Positions 43,370-51,436 of a DNA stretch of 64,000 bases are shown here, piece by piece. This DNA is from Paenibacillus thalictri (GTDB lineage Bacteria > Bacillota > Bacilli > Paenibacillales > NBRC-103111). Under the pieces are notes generated by a model, which saw only the letters and a list, made by a program, of their open reading frames with translations, did not search any database and was not told the origin of the DNA. Positions within the stretch are counted from its first letter, which is position 1. Each line of letters starts with the position of its first letter. Where the stretch lies: positions 51,747 to 115,746 of the forward strand of contig NZ_SIRE01000031.1 of NCBI RefSeq assembly GCF_004307995.1, read 5' to 3'. A program made the translations under genes and the position numbers.

Positions 43370-44690
43370 CGTGAAGCAGCATATCCTGCAGCAGCTCGGA
43401 GCAGCCTTTAGGAAACAGCACGCCCAGCCCATGGGATTGATCGAAGGCCAAACCCGGGTACTGCCGGCGCAGCTCTTCCCATAACCTGTATACACCGAAG
43501 TTTCCGATCCGTACGTTAATGTCATGGAACAATACGATGCCGTTATCGGCCATCTTGGGGAGCCAAGTATAAAAATCGTGGGCGGCCGCTTCGTACGTAT
43601 GATAGCCGTCGATATGCAGCACATCGACGGATTGATCGGCAAATTGGCTCAGCGCCTCGTCAAACGTCCCCCGCAGCAGTTCGGCTGCTGGAGCATAATA
43701 TGCTTTGGCCACACGGGATACCGTTTCGTAGACCGCCTCTTCATACCCGCCCGTATGAGAATCGCCTACCCAGGAATCGACGGCATAACACTTCGTACCG
43801 GTTGAGCAGTCCACAACCGCTTGGCAAAAGCTGAAAAACGAAAGCCCCATATGCGTGCCCAATTCGACAACGACCCGCGGCTTCACATTGCGTATCAAAT
43901 CATAGGCAAAATACCGATGGCCGACCCAAGCGGAGCGTTGGACAATATTCGGATCATCCCGCTCATAAGCAAAAACCGGCTGGCCGAAGCTCCACTTCAT
44001 TGCAGCGGCATGGTTCGGCTCCGAACCCGGCGGGTTCATATAATGCTTAAGAAAGATCCGCCGGTTCTCCTCATAACCCGTCAGATCGGAAACACCGCAA
44101 TGATGGAGACAAACCGGCGAGAGCTGCTTTATAACTCCGACCTCGTATCCCGCTTTGACGAATTCGAAGCTTTGCGAAACATCGTAAAAATGCCAGCCCT
44201 TCAGCAAATCTTTCCTCCATGGCAGATCAACTGTTGTGACCATCAGCAAACCGTCAATTGCTTGAACACTTTCGTAATCTTCTGCGACCTCATTGAAATT
44301 TAACAGAGTCGTTTGGCCGTTCACTCGGCTTTCGTACACCATCCCGTATTTGTGCCGGCTTTCCCACCAAATCCCGTTATCCGGAATGCTCTTGGAGCCG
44401 ACCACCCCGATCATCCCCAGCGACGGATGCTCAGCAAATAAAGACACGATCTCATGGAGAAAAAGGGGATTGAGAATATACACATCTTGATGCAGATATA
44501 CCTTAATTCGGGCGTCGGACCGGTTCATCGCCTGGTTGTAGCCGGCTGTCATGCTTTCCGCATGAAACACTTGCTGCCATTCGATCTCGTAGCCTTCGGG
44601 AATTTGCAATGCTTTCATATAATTCAAAGCCATCTGATATTGGACCAAATCGGATACACACGTGATAAAACAAATTTTATTTGCCTTCAT
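43341..44690 (-). CDS. Glycosyltransferase-like / class I methyltransferase fusion protein
   Basis: A 449-residue two-domain protein. Residues 1-235 look like a family of short glycosyltransferase-like proteins (ESMTAGYNQAMNRSDARIKVYLHQDVYI resembles the GT-A nucleotide-sugar and DxD region, here HQDV). Residues about 265-449 are a class I SAM-dependent methyltransferase: VVELGTHMGLSFFSF as the SAM loop, VDVLHIDGYHTYEAAAHDF and GIVLFHDI, as in Methyltransf_24. It may add and methylate a sugar on a glycan or glycopeptide, which is inference. ATG 44690 follows GGTGGAGGTA; the frame to 44762 is not needed. Single gene between two terminators. Confidence 0.82.
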   Translation of the reverse strand: MKANKICFITCVSDLVQYQMALNYMKALQIPEGYEIEWQQVFHAESMTAGYNQAMNRSDARIKVYLHQDVYILNPLFLHEIVSLFAEHPSLGMIGVVGSKSIPDNGIWWESRHKYGMVYESRVNGQTTLLNFNEVAEDYESVQAIDGLLMVTTVDLPWRKDLLKGWHFYDVSQSFEFVKAGYEVGVIKQLSPVCLHHCGVSDLTGYEENRRIFLKHYMNPPGSEPNHAAAMKWSFGQPVFAYERDDPNIVQRSAWVGHRYFAYDLIRNVKPRVVVELGTHMGLSFFSFCQAVVDCSTGTKCYAVDSWVGDSHTGGYEEAVYETVSRVAKAYYAPAAELLRGTFDEALSQFADQSVDVLHIDGYHTYEAAAHDFYTWLPKMADNGIVLFHDINVRIGNFGVYRLWEELRRQYPGLAFDQSHGLGVLFPKGCSELLQDMLLHEKELKMRYR

Positions 44691-44825
44691 ACGAGTACCT
44701 CCACCTGTAGCTGCACTGCATACGGACCCTGGTAAACAACATACGATACGATATGTACACAACTTTCAATCGGGAACGAAGCAGATGTCTATATTCACGG
44801 AGCGCCGGCTCTCTCGTATGGAAAA

Positions 44826-44868
44826 CAAAAAACGCCCGCCTTCCGCGAAATAGCGGATAACGGACGTT
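44826..44868 (-). terminator. Terminator of the stalk-domain gene
   Basis: Minus strand AACGTCCG, inner stem CCGC/GCGG, CGGGCGTT, then TTTTG; about 20 bases after the stop codon at 44888. Confidence 0.88.
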
Positions 44869-44887
44869 CCTTTTGAAAACGGATTGG

Positions 44888-46492
44888 TTAAGGCACTTTC
44901 ACATAAAAATGACCTTTATCGAAATACGCTTTGATGGCGCCGGACCTCGGTGTGGTGACCCACTCCGAAAGGGATACATTCACCTTATATAACCCGGGGC
45001 CTTGAGTCAGGTGCAGCGGCATGACGTAACGGCCGGATTCGTCGGGATTTATTTCCTGCTGGGGGGTGGGCTGCAGATAGCCGCTCCGCTCATCCCATTT
45101 AAATACCTGCACGTTGAAGGGGACTTTGGAAGTTCCCGTAAATTCGGGCTCGGCGGAATCGCTTTGAACAAGTCCTTGTGCAGCGCCATCCAGCTTGAAC
45201 CCTTCCAGATCGACTGAGAAAGGAAACTGTGCGAAGTCTGTACTAACATCGTACGCCGATTTATAAAGAATCCGCTCGCCCGATTTCAGCGTTTCCTTAA
45301 TCCGGTTCAGACCAAGCGCTAGCGCAATGTCGCAGTCCGCCAAGGATACGTGCATGTCATCCTGCATCTTCTGCCCCGCTGCCGCCGCCGTTGTCATATT
45401 ATAAATCAGCCCCATATTGTCAAGGCTTAAACTTATCGGTTTGGTCGTATAACCCCGCATCGTCGACTCCAGCAAGGTTCCCGTCACTTTCAAGCGATCT
45501 CCGCTTACAACGGCCGGCAGGCCATAATCCTGTACGTCGTAATGGTCGTAGCGAATATCAAGTTTGCTCTCCTCTTGGTTCCAAAGCGCCGTATAGCCAA
45601 ACAGCCGCTCCATATCGATGGAATAAATATAGATCTGCCCGTCCTTGACCTGCGGGGCTCTAATCAATTCGAATTGATTATCCAGCTCGCCGCCCCAATA
45701 CGTTTTTGCCGTTAAGCTGCCCGGTGTGACCTCGAAGCTGTACAACCCTCCGTCGATCGTATACACTTTACCGCTGCGGGAAATTTGATAACCGAACATT
45801 TTTCCGAAATAGTCCAGCGAGAAAAAGGGCAACCCGTCTTCGCCAAAACCGACCTTGGCTTCTCCGTCGTACATGGTACCATCACGGAAATCAATCGTTT
45901 TGGCCACCGCCGACGTCGTTTTCAATTGCAAAGCCTGCGGCTGCGCTTGTGGGTTATCCGGCTGCTTCCCGGTAAGAAAGCTCTCGGATTGAAGCGAAAG
46001 CGTTCGTTTCGCCTCATCCCAGTCCAGACGCCCGTAAGACTCCAGATCGTTCAACACGATCGCCGTGCTGCCGTCAATATTGTAGGAGGGGAGAGGAAAC
46101 TCCTGACCGTCCTTTACGTAAAAGGACTGGATGTCGGTATACAACACATCTTTGAGCTTAGCGCCGACGGGCAGCGCAGCCCGCTCGCCAGGAGCAACCT
46201 TCCCGGTTATATCCCGGCCCGCAGCCTCCGAGATACGCAGCTGCCTTGTATAAGGCGACCAGCTGACGTCATATCCATAAGAACGCAAATCTTCGGCCGT
46301 CACTGCGGTATAACCGCGAATGTTCATGGAAGGTATTTTTTGGCCGTTCACAAAAGCTTGAATGTCGGTGGAAAGCACTTGATCGATTACTGTACCGACC
46401 TTCTGACCGGCTGCATGTGCTTGATACGGCACATCTGCAGCAAATACTACCGTGCAGATAGCTGCTGCTGCAATCCAACGAGAAACCATCAT
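44888..46492 (-). CDS. Secreted stalk-domain (copper amine oxidase N-domain-like) protein
   Basis: A 534-residue secreted protein. A signal peptide (1-27, ending QAHAA) is followed by repeated short alpha/beta units of the type found in copper amine oxidase N-terminal or stalk domains: VGTVIDQVLSTDIQAFVNGQKIP with YTAVTAEDLRSYGYDVSW, and LKDVLYTDIQSFYVKDGQ with STAIVLNDLESYGRLDW. Each unit binds no cofactor; the domain is common in secreted Paenibacillus proteins and probably supports wall attachment. The C-terminal half is a beta-rich region with no family seen. It is separated by 126 bases from the epimerase gene. Confidence 0.82.
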   Translation of the reverse strand: MMVSRWIAAAAICTVVFAADVPYQAHAAGQKVGTVIDQVLSTDIQAFVNGQKIPSMNIRGYTAVTAEDLRSYGYDVSWSPYTRQLRISEAAGRDITGKVAPGERAALPVGAKLKDVLYTDIQSFYVKDGQEFPLPSYNIDGSTAIVLNDLESYGRLDWDEAKRTLSLQSESFLTGKQPDNPQAQPQALQLKTTSAVAKTIDFRDGTMYDGEAKVGFGEDGLPFFSLDYFGKMFGYQISRSGKVYTIDGGLYSFEVTPGSLTAKTYWGGELDNQFELIRAPQVKDGQIYIYSIDMERLFGYTALWNQEESKLDIRYDHYDVQDYGLPAVVSGDRLKVTGTLLESTMRGYTTKPISLSLDNMGLIYNMTTAAAAGQKMQDDMHVSLADCDIALALGLNRIKETLKSGERILYKSAYDVSTDFAQFPFSVDLEGFKLDGAAQGLVQSDSAEPEFTGTSKVPFNVQVFKWDERSGYLQPTPQQEINPDESGRYVMPLHLTQGPGLYKVNVSLSEWVTTPRSGAIKAYFDKGHFYVKVP

Positions 46493-46618
46493 ATCACCGT
46501 CCGTCTACTGATCTTCATTGAAGAAGCTTACGTTTAGCTGAAGCCCCTCTTTTCATGTAAAGACGTACGGAGTTGAACATTAGTTGCGTTTTCCGGCTAT
46601 TCAAATTATTGCGGATTC

Positions 46619-47482
46619 TCAGACTTCATTCCAGATGCGCCTGGCGTTGTCCAGCCCTGCCTTGGTGCCAAACCGCGGATCTTCATGCCCTTCAAATTCG
46701 ATCGATATATATCCGTCATATCCGGATTGTTTAATGACGCGAATAATTTGCGGCATATCGATATCGCCTTGTCCGACAATCGCCCCCCGCAAATAATCGC
46801 CCCCTGCGCTGCGGAACCAGCCTTCCCCGGGATGGCGGTCCGCGCCGCGGCGGTAAAAGTCTTTCAGATGCACCATCGATGCGATAGGCAGATTACGGCG
46901 GACCCCGACGATCGGCCATTCATCCGCACACCAGAAGTTGCCGATATCCAGCGTCGTTTTAAAATTGGGATGGTTCACCGTATGAATGAGCGCTTGCACA
47001 CGTTCGCTGGCTTGGATGTAATAGCCATGGTTCTCCACACTGGTGACGATGCCCAATGAAGCCGCATAATCGGCAATTTGCCGGCAGGCTTCGGCCAAGC
47101 GGCCCAACTCGTTTATAAATGCTGCGGTTGTCGCCTCAGCCGGAGGCCGGGAAGCCACATCATGACGCATCCGTTTGGCTCCAAGCGCCGCGGCAATATC
47201 GACATGCTGCTTCACTCGATCGATTTCCTTATGGAAAGCGTCCTCATCGTCAACTGCAAAATGGGCTCCGATTGCATAATTGGAAATGTCGAGACCGGTT
47301 TCCGCCGCCTTGTGACAAATCGACTGAACAAGAACATCATTGCCTTCCAGCTCATAACCGATCGGCACGATCTCGACATGCTCCCCGCCATTCTCAGCAA
47401 TCCATTCAATCACATCAAGTACGCTCATTTCCCCCGAACGAATCAGACGGCTCAAGCTGTAAGTGCTTACACCCAGTTTCAT
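46619..47482 (-). CDS. Sugar phosphate isomerase/epimerase (xylose-isomerase-like TIM barrel)
   Basis: A 287-residue TIM-barrel enzyme. Metal ligands are visible in order: Glu in SVENHGYYI, Asp in TLDIGNFW, His in VHLKDF and Glu in SIEFEGHEDP, the set of the AP-endonuclease-2/xylose isomerase-like family (keto-sugar epimerases, hydroxypyruvate isomerase, inosose dehydratase). ATG 47482 follows AAGGGAGAGGG; the longer frame to 47569 is unlikely. It lies 128 bases after the sensor kinase gene, same strand, and may isomerise the sugar released by the GH30-like enzyme. Confidence 0.87.
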   Translation of the reverse strand: MKLGVSTYSLSRLIRSGEMSVLDVIEWIAENGGEHVEIVPIGYELEGNDVLVQSICHKAAETGLDISNYAIGAHFAVDDEDAFHKEIDRVKQHVDIAAALGAKRMRHDVASRPPAEATTAAFINELGRLAEACRQIADYAASLGIVTSVENHGYYIQASERVQALIHTVNHPNFKTTLDIGNFWCADEWPIVGVRRNLPIASMVHLKDFYRRGADRHPGEGWFRSAGGDYLRGAIVGQGDIDMPQIIRVIKQSGYDGYISIEFEGHEDPRFGTKAGLDNARRIWNEV

Positions 47483-47609
47483 AAAAATCCCTCTCCCTTG
47501 CTTAATGAGATTTTGCAATCTCTCGCCCGAGCAAAAAACAGATGAATTCCAATAATTTCTACTTCTCAAAACGTATCATTCCGTATAAGTAAAGTCAATA
47601 ACTGTGAAC

Positions 47610-49391
47610 TCAGCCGATTGCCTCCGAAACGACAGCAGGTTCATATTGGATCGGCGCGATGATGCGGACAATCGTGCCCCTTCGTTTGCTTGATGTAATT
47701 TTCAGACCGTACTTCGAACCGGAATAAATCCCGATCCGATGATGAACGTTTTGCAAACCGACATGATTGAACCCTCTGGAAAACTTCTTAATAAAACGGT
47801 CCGTCAATACACTGCGCGACATGGCCCGGTCCATCCCTGCTCCATTGTCGTAAACGACAATGTGCAGTTCCTGGTTGCGCCTGGTTGCGCGCACGATGAT
47901 TTTGCCCTTCCTTTTGGCCGGAATGATTCCGTGAAATATGGCATTTTCGATGATCGGCTGGATCGACAGCTTCAGCACCTGCATCGCAAGCAGCTCCTTC
48001 GGCACCTCAATGGCCAGCTCGAAGCGGTTTCCGTACCGGATGGTTTGAATGTATGCGTAAGCGCGAATCGCTTGGAGTTCATGCTCAAGCGTCACAAATT
48101 CAGAGATTTTGTCGAAGCTGAATGAAAGCAGATGGGTCAAGCTGCGGATCGTTTCATCCACCTCGGCGAAACGCTGCTGCTTGGATAAGCTGGAAATACA
48201 CGCCAGCGTGTTGTACAGAAAATGCGGGCCTATCTGGCTTTGCAGCATTTTCAGCTCATATTCCTTTTTATCCTGCTCGATGCTTTTCACCGTCTGCACA
48301 AGCTGAAAAATCCGGCTCATCATATCGTTATAACTTTGTGCCAGCTTTCCGATTTCATCGCTGCGGCCGACGGCAATCGCCGAAGGATATTCCAGATTGT
48401 GCACGCGGTCCATCTTGGAAATAAGCAGACGGATCGGCGAAACGAGCCGCCTTGTCATCAGCCATGTGCCCAGGATCAGGATGGCAAACCAGATCAACGC
48501 CGTCTGCTTTAAGTTGTCGCTCAAATCACTTGTCGCCCGGTAAAAATAATTTTCGTCGATCAGCGTAATCAAACTCCAGCCCATCCGGTTGCCAAACGAT
48601 TTGACGGCGGTCATCTTGCCCTTCGGTCCGCTTACGGCGCTCACTCCTTGCGGCAAGCTCGCCAACTGCTCGCGAAACGCCTCGCTCATCGTCCTCGGAT
48701 AAACGTTGTAAGGGATTAATGTCGATTCCTGTTCAATGCTGAGCACGTTTTGCTGTGCCGTCAAGATGGTAAACGTCCGGTCATAACCGGACAGCAGCGG
48801 CAGCAGCCGGCTGTTTAACGTATCGAGATCAATCTCCGCAGCCAGGACGCCGACAAACCGCTGAGACGCGTCATATACCGGCTGTACAAATGCGACCGTC
48901 TTTCCGGACAACTTCGATTCATATGGTTCGGTCCATTGGATAACGCGGCTTTTTTCCCGAGCCAGATCGTAAAGCTCCTGCAGCTGCGGGTTGCCCACCA
49001 ACTCGTAAATCAGCTGTTTGCTGCTGTATATCGATCCATCCGTACCTATCCAATAAAACGTTTTGACATAACCTTGGCTTAAGTCGCTGTAGGATTGCAG
49101 CACCGGAACCGCTTCGCTTTTGCCGCGCAGCAGCTCAGGGCGTACGGAAAGCTGGCGCAGCGTGGTTTTGATATTGTCTACATAAATGTCGAGGATATGG
49201 TTAATTTTATCATTCAGCGTTTCCGTGCTCGACAAATATTGGCGCTTCAGCACCTTCTCCGCATCGTGAAGACTGTTCCAAGCCAGCGTTCCCAGCAGGA
49301 TCGAAGTCAGCACAAATAAACTGAGAAACCATTTCAAAGCAAGCCCGCGCCGGTCCATCCAAGCTCTCAAGCGTCCCATAACCCCGATCAA
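47610..49391 (-). CDS. LytS/YesM-type sensor histidine kinase
   Basis: A 593-residue membrane kinase. Two helices (about 20-40 and 295-315) flank an extracellular dCache-like sensor (about 45-290); HAMP follows (RRLVSPIRLLISKMDRV), then the His_kinase domain with His in SQIGPHFLYNTLACI and an ATPase with IIENAIFHGI and DNGAGMD. This class senses sugars or transporter-bound sugars. It overlaps the end of the AraC response regulator by 4 bases (ATGA), so the pair is one translational unit, YesM/YesN-like. It probably controls the GH30-like gene and transport operon on the same side. Confidence 0.9.
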   Translation of the reverse strand: MIGVMGRLRAWMDRRGLALKWFLSLFVLTSILLGTLAWNSLHDAEKVLKRQYLSSTETLNDKINHILDIYVDNIKTTLRQLSVRPELLRGKSEAVPVLQSYSDLSQGYVKTFYWIGTDGSIYSSKQLIYELVGNPQLQELYDLAREKSRVIQWTEPYESKLSGKTVAFVQPVYDASQRFVGVLAAEIDLDTLNSRLLPLLSGYDRTFTILTAQQNVLSIEQESTLIPYNVYPRTMSEAFREQLASLPQGVSAVSGPKGKMTAVKSFGNRMGWSLITLIDENYFYRATSDLSDNLKQTALIWFAILILGTWLMTRRLVSPIRLLISKMDRVHNLEYPSAIAVGRSDEIGKLAQSYNDMMSRIFQLVQTVKSIEQDKKEYELKMLQSQIGPHFLYNTLACISSLSKQQRFAEVDETIRSLTHLLSFSFDKISEFVTLEHELQAIRAYAYIQTIRYGNRFELAIEVPKELLAMQVLKLSIQPIIENAIFHGIIPAKRKGKIIVRATRRNQELHIVVYDNGAGMDRAMSRSVLTDRFIKKFSRGFNHVGLQNVHHRIGIYSGSKYGLKITSSKRRGTIVRIIAPIQYEPAVVSEAIG

Positions 49392-50974
49392 CCTCTCTTG
49401 AATTCGGTCGGCGTCTGCCCCGTATATTGGCGGAACATCAGCGAAAAATATCGGTAACTCGTGATGCCGACCCGGCTCGCAACCTCATATATTTTATCGT
49501 TGGTCGTACGCAGCAGCTCAATCGACTTCTCAATCCGCAGCCGGGTTACATATTCCTGAAACGGCTCTCCCACCTCGTCGCGGAACAGTTTGCCAAGGTA
49601 ATGAGGCGTTAGGCCAACCTCTTTGGCGATAGACTGGAGCGTAATCGCCTCCGATAGCTTTTCCTCGACCATCTTGCGGGTTCGCAGCACCTCGGCCCGT
49701 TGTGCGGCGGGCGGTTTCACCGTTCCGGAAGCTGCGGCGCCGGCAGCCGTCTCGATCCATTCCTGCAAAGTAGGCGCTTGCAGTAGGCTTTCCGTCAATC
49801 CCCGTGGCGGCGTAATCCGCGCGCGCCTTAACCAGCGGGAAACCGCACCGGCCAGATGCAGCTTGAGCTCCGTCGGTTCATAATGCCATCTCGATAGCGC
49901 TTCCATAAATTCTCCTTGCAAAAAGGCTTGAGCCCCCATCTTTTCCCCTCCGGCAAGCCATTCGTCCAACTGCTGCTCTTCCGCTTGCCCCAGCGGTTTC
50001 AGCAACCAAAGCGCTCCGTGCCATAAGGAATGCTGCCAGTAAAAAGACGGCTTGAGCCCTCCCCGAAGCATTTCCAAAGCTGTGACGTAAGCTTGCGGCG
50101 TCTCGCAGACAGGGCTGATCCATGCCGACAGCCTCACCTGTCCGCACAAATACGGCGCCTTCTGCTCCAGCGATTTGCGCAAATAATCAAGCAAGGACTC
50201 CATGCTGCGAACGTATTGTTCCGCATAGGGGTCGGCGGATTCGGCAGCCTTCTCTACAACAAAATGCAGCGCGTATTCGCCGGTCTGTACAGCCAGGAAT
50301 CGCATACCGGGATGCATTTGCGCATATTCAGCCAGCAATCGCTGAATCTCGCGATCGGCAAACGGCTTCTCTGCGGGCTTTGCATCCAGGTGCACACAGC
50401 AAAACCGGCCGGGTAACAATGGAACTCCCGCTCCATTGCCGGGAAGCTGACTGCCTTCCGCATAACCTGCCGCCAGCAGCGCCAGTAACTGCTCGTCGTC
50501 CCGGTCCTGCTGCTGCAGCAGCTTGTTCAGTTGACCGGCCAATTCCCATTTCTGCTGCTCTTCACTGCCGTAAGCGTAAATTTTATGTCGGCGGATGTGC
50601 TCTCTCGCGCGCCGGATCGACTGCTCCAGCTCCGCTTCGGTGAAAGACACCTTGACCAGATAATCCGTAGCTCCAAGCTGGATGCCCTCCTTGGCGAAAT
50701 GAAAATCGCTGTGGCAGGTCAGCAGCATCGCTTTCGTCTGGGGATAATCGCGGTTGAGCGCACGCAACAATTCCATGCCGTCCAATACCGGCATCGTAAT
50801 ATCGGTAATGACTAGATCGGGCCGATAATCCCGGCAAAATTGCAATGCATCTTCGCCATCTTCGGCTTCGCCGATAAGCACCGCACCCCACGATTCCCAC
50901 GGGTACGTGCGCATCTGCTCACGAATAGGAATTTCATCATCGACTATAAGAACGGTGATCGGTTCTTGAAACAC
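49388..50974 (-). CDS. AraC-type response regulator (YesN-like)
   Basis: A 528-residue regulator. The receiver domain (about 1-125) has the acidic pair in IVDDEIP, phospho-Asp in LVITDITMPVLDG and Lys in YLVKVSF. A long central linker follows. The C-terminal AraC domain (about 425-528) has helix-turn-helix motifs LQSIAKEVGLTPHYLGKLF and IYEVASRVGITSYRYFSLMFRQYTG. First gene of the pair with the LytS kinase. Its probable targets carry the shared promoter element at 57472-57526 and 60152-60206. The structured repeat at 51101-51220 lies 127 bases upstream. Confidence 0.9.
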   Translation of the reverse strand: MFQEPITVLIVDDEIPIREQMRTYPWESWGAVLIGEAEDGEDALQFCRDYRPDLVITDITMPVLDGMELLRALNRDYPQTKAMLLTCHSDFHFAKEGIQLGATDYLVKVSFTEAELEQSIRRAREHIRRHKIYAYGSEEQQKWELAGQLNKLLQQQDRDDEQLLALLAAGYAEGSQLPGNGAGVPLLPGRFCCVHLDAKPAEKPFADREIQRLLAEYAQMHPGMRFLAVQTGEYALHFVVEKAAESADPYAEQYVRSMESLLDYLRKSLEQKAPYLCGQVRLSAWISPVCETPQAYVTALEMLRGGLKPSFYWQHSLWHGALWLLKPLGQAEEQQLDEWLAGGEKMGAQAFLQGEFMEALSRWHYEPTELKLHLAGAVSRWLRRARITPPRGLTESLLQAPTLQEWIETAAGAAASGTVKPPAAQRAEVLRTRKMVEEKLSEAITLQSIAKEVGLTPHYLGKLFRDEVGEPFQEYVTRLRIEKSIELLRTTNDKIYEVASRVGITSYRYFSLMFRQYTGQTPTEFKRG

Positions 50975-51100
50975 GGTGTTCCCCCCTTATGTCTAGCCCG
51001 CCGTATAAATGTTCCTTTTTTACATTACTTGAGAAAGACCTTCCGGGAAACTCGCCGGACGTTCCTTTTGGGTGCGATGAGCTGCTTATGCGCATGGTGA

Positions 51101-51220
51101 GGGGATGGGCACGGGACTCCAACCGCCAATTAAAATCATGGCCCTTTGAATGATGAGAGCACGGTTGGGCCAAGATTTTAAAAGCGGCCGCTTGCGCTTT
51201 TCCGCCCCGTGCCCATCCCT
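51101..51220. repeat. Structured dispersed repeat, copy 1
   Basis: A 120-base element. Outer arms GGGATGGGCACGGG (51102-51115) and CCCGTGCCCATCCC (51206-51219) are perfect inverted repeats of 14 bp. Inside are AAAATCATGGCCC / GGGCCAAGATTTT and AAAAGCG / CGCTTTT hairpins, giving a three-way-junction shape. A second copy at 63597-63715 aligns throughout with compensating base changes in the stems. It lies upstream of the response regulator gene. No protein coding. Confidence 0.85.
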
Positions 51221-51436
51221 TTGTTCAGCTATTTGCCAGTCCGTTTCAATAGATTTGTTCCCATGTCTCCATTCTACGAAATTTTGCAAGCAAGGAGTAC
51301 CCTAAAGAGATCAATTCTTTAACGTTAAGGAACACTTCTATCGTAGTCATCCAAGGAAAATGCGAAAGCCGCCTTACCCGCCATCTATTTTTTAGAAGGC
51401 AGGCAAGACGCGGCGTTCAAACCAAATGCTCAACGA
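51221..51436. other. Gap between the structured repeat and the FAD oxidoreductase end
   Basis: No gene seen. An imperfect hairpin at about 51365-51412 on the minus strand (GCCGC...GCC / GGC...GCGGC with TTTCGCATTTT after it) is a weak candidate terminator for the oxidoreductase operon. Confidence 0.4.
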
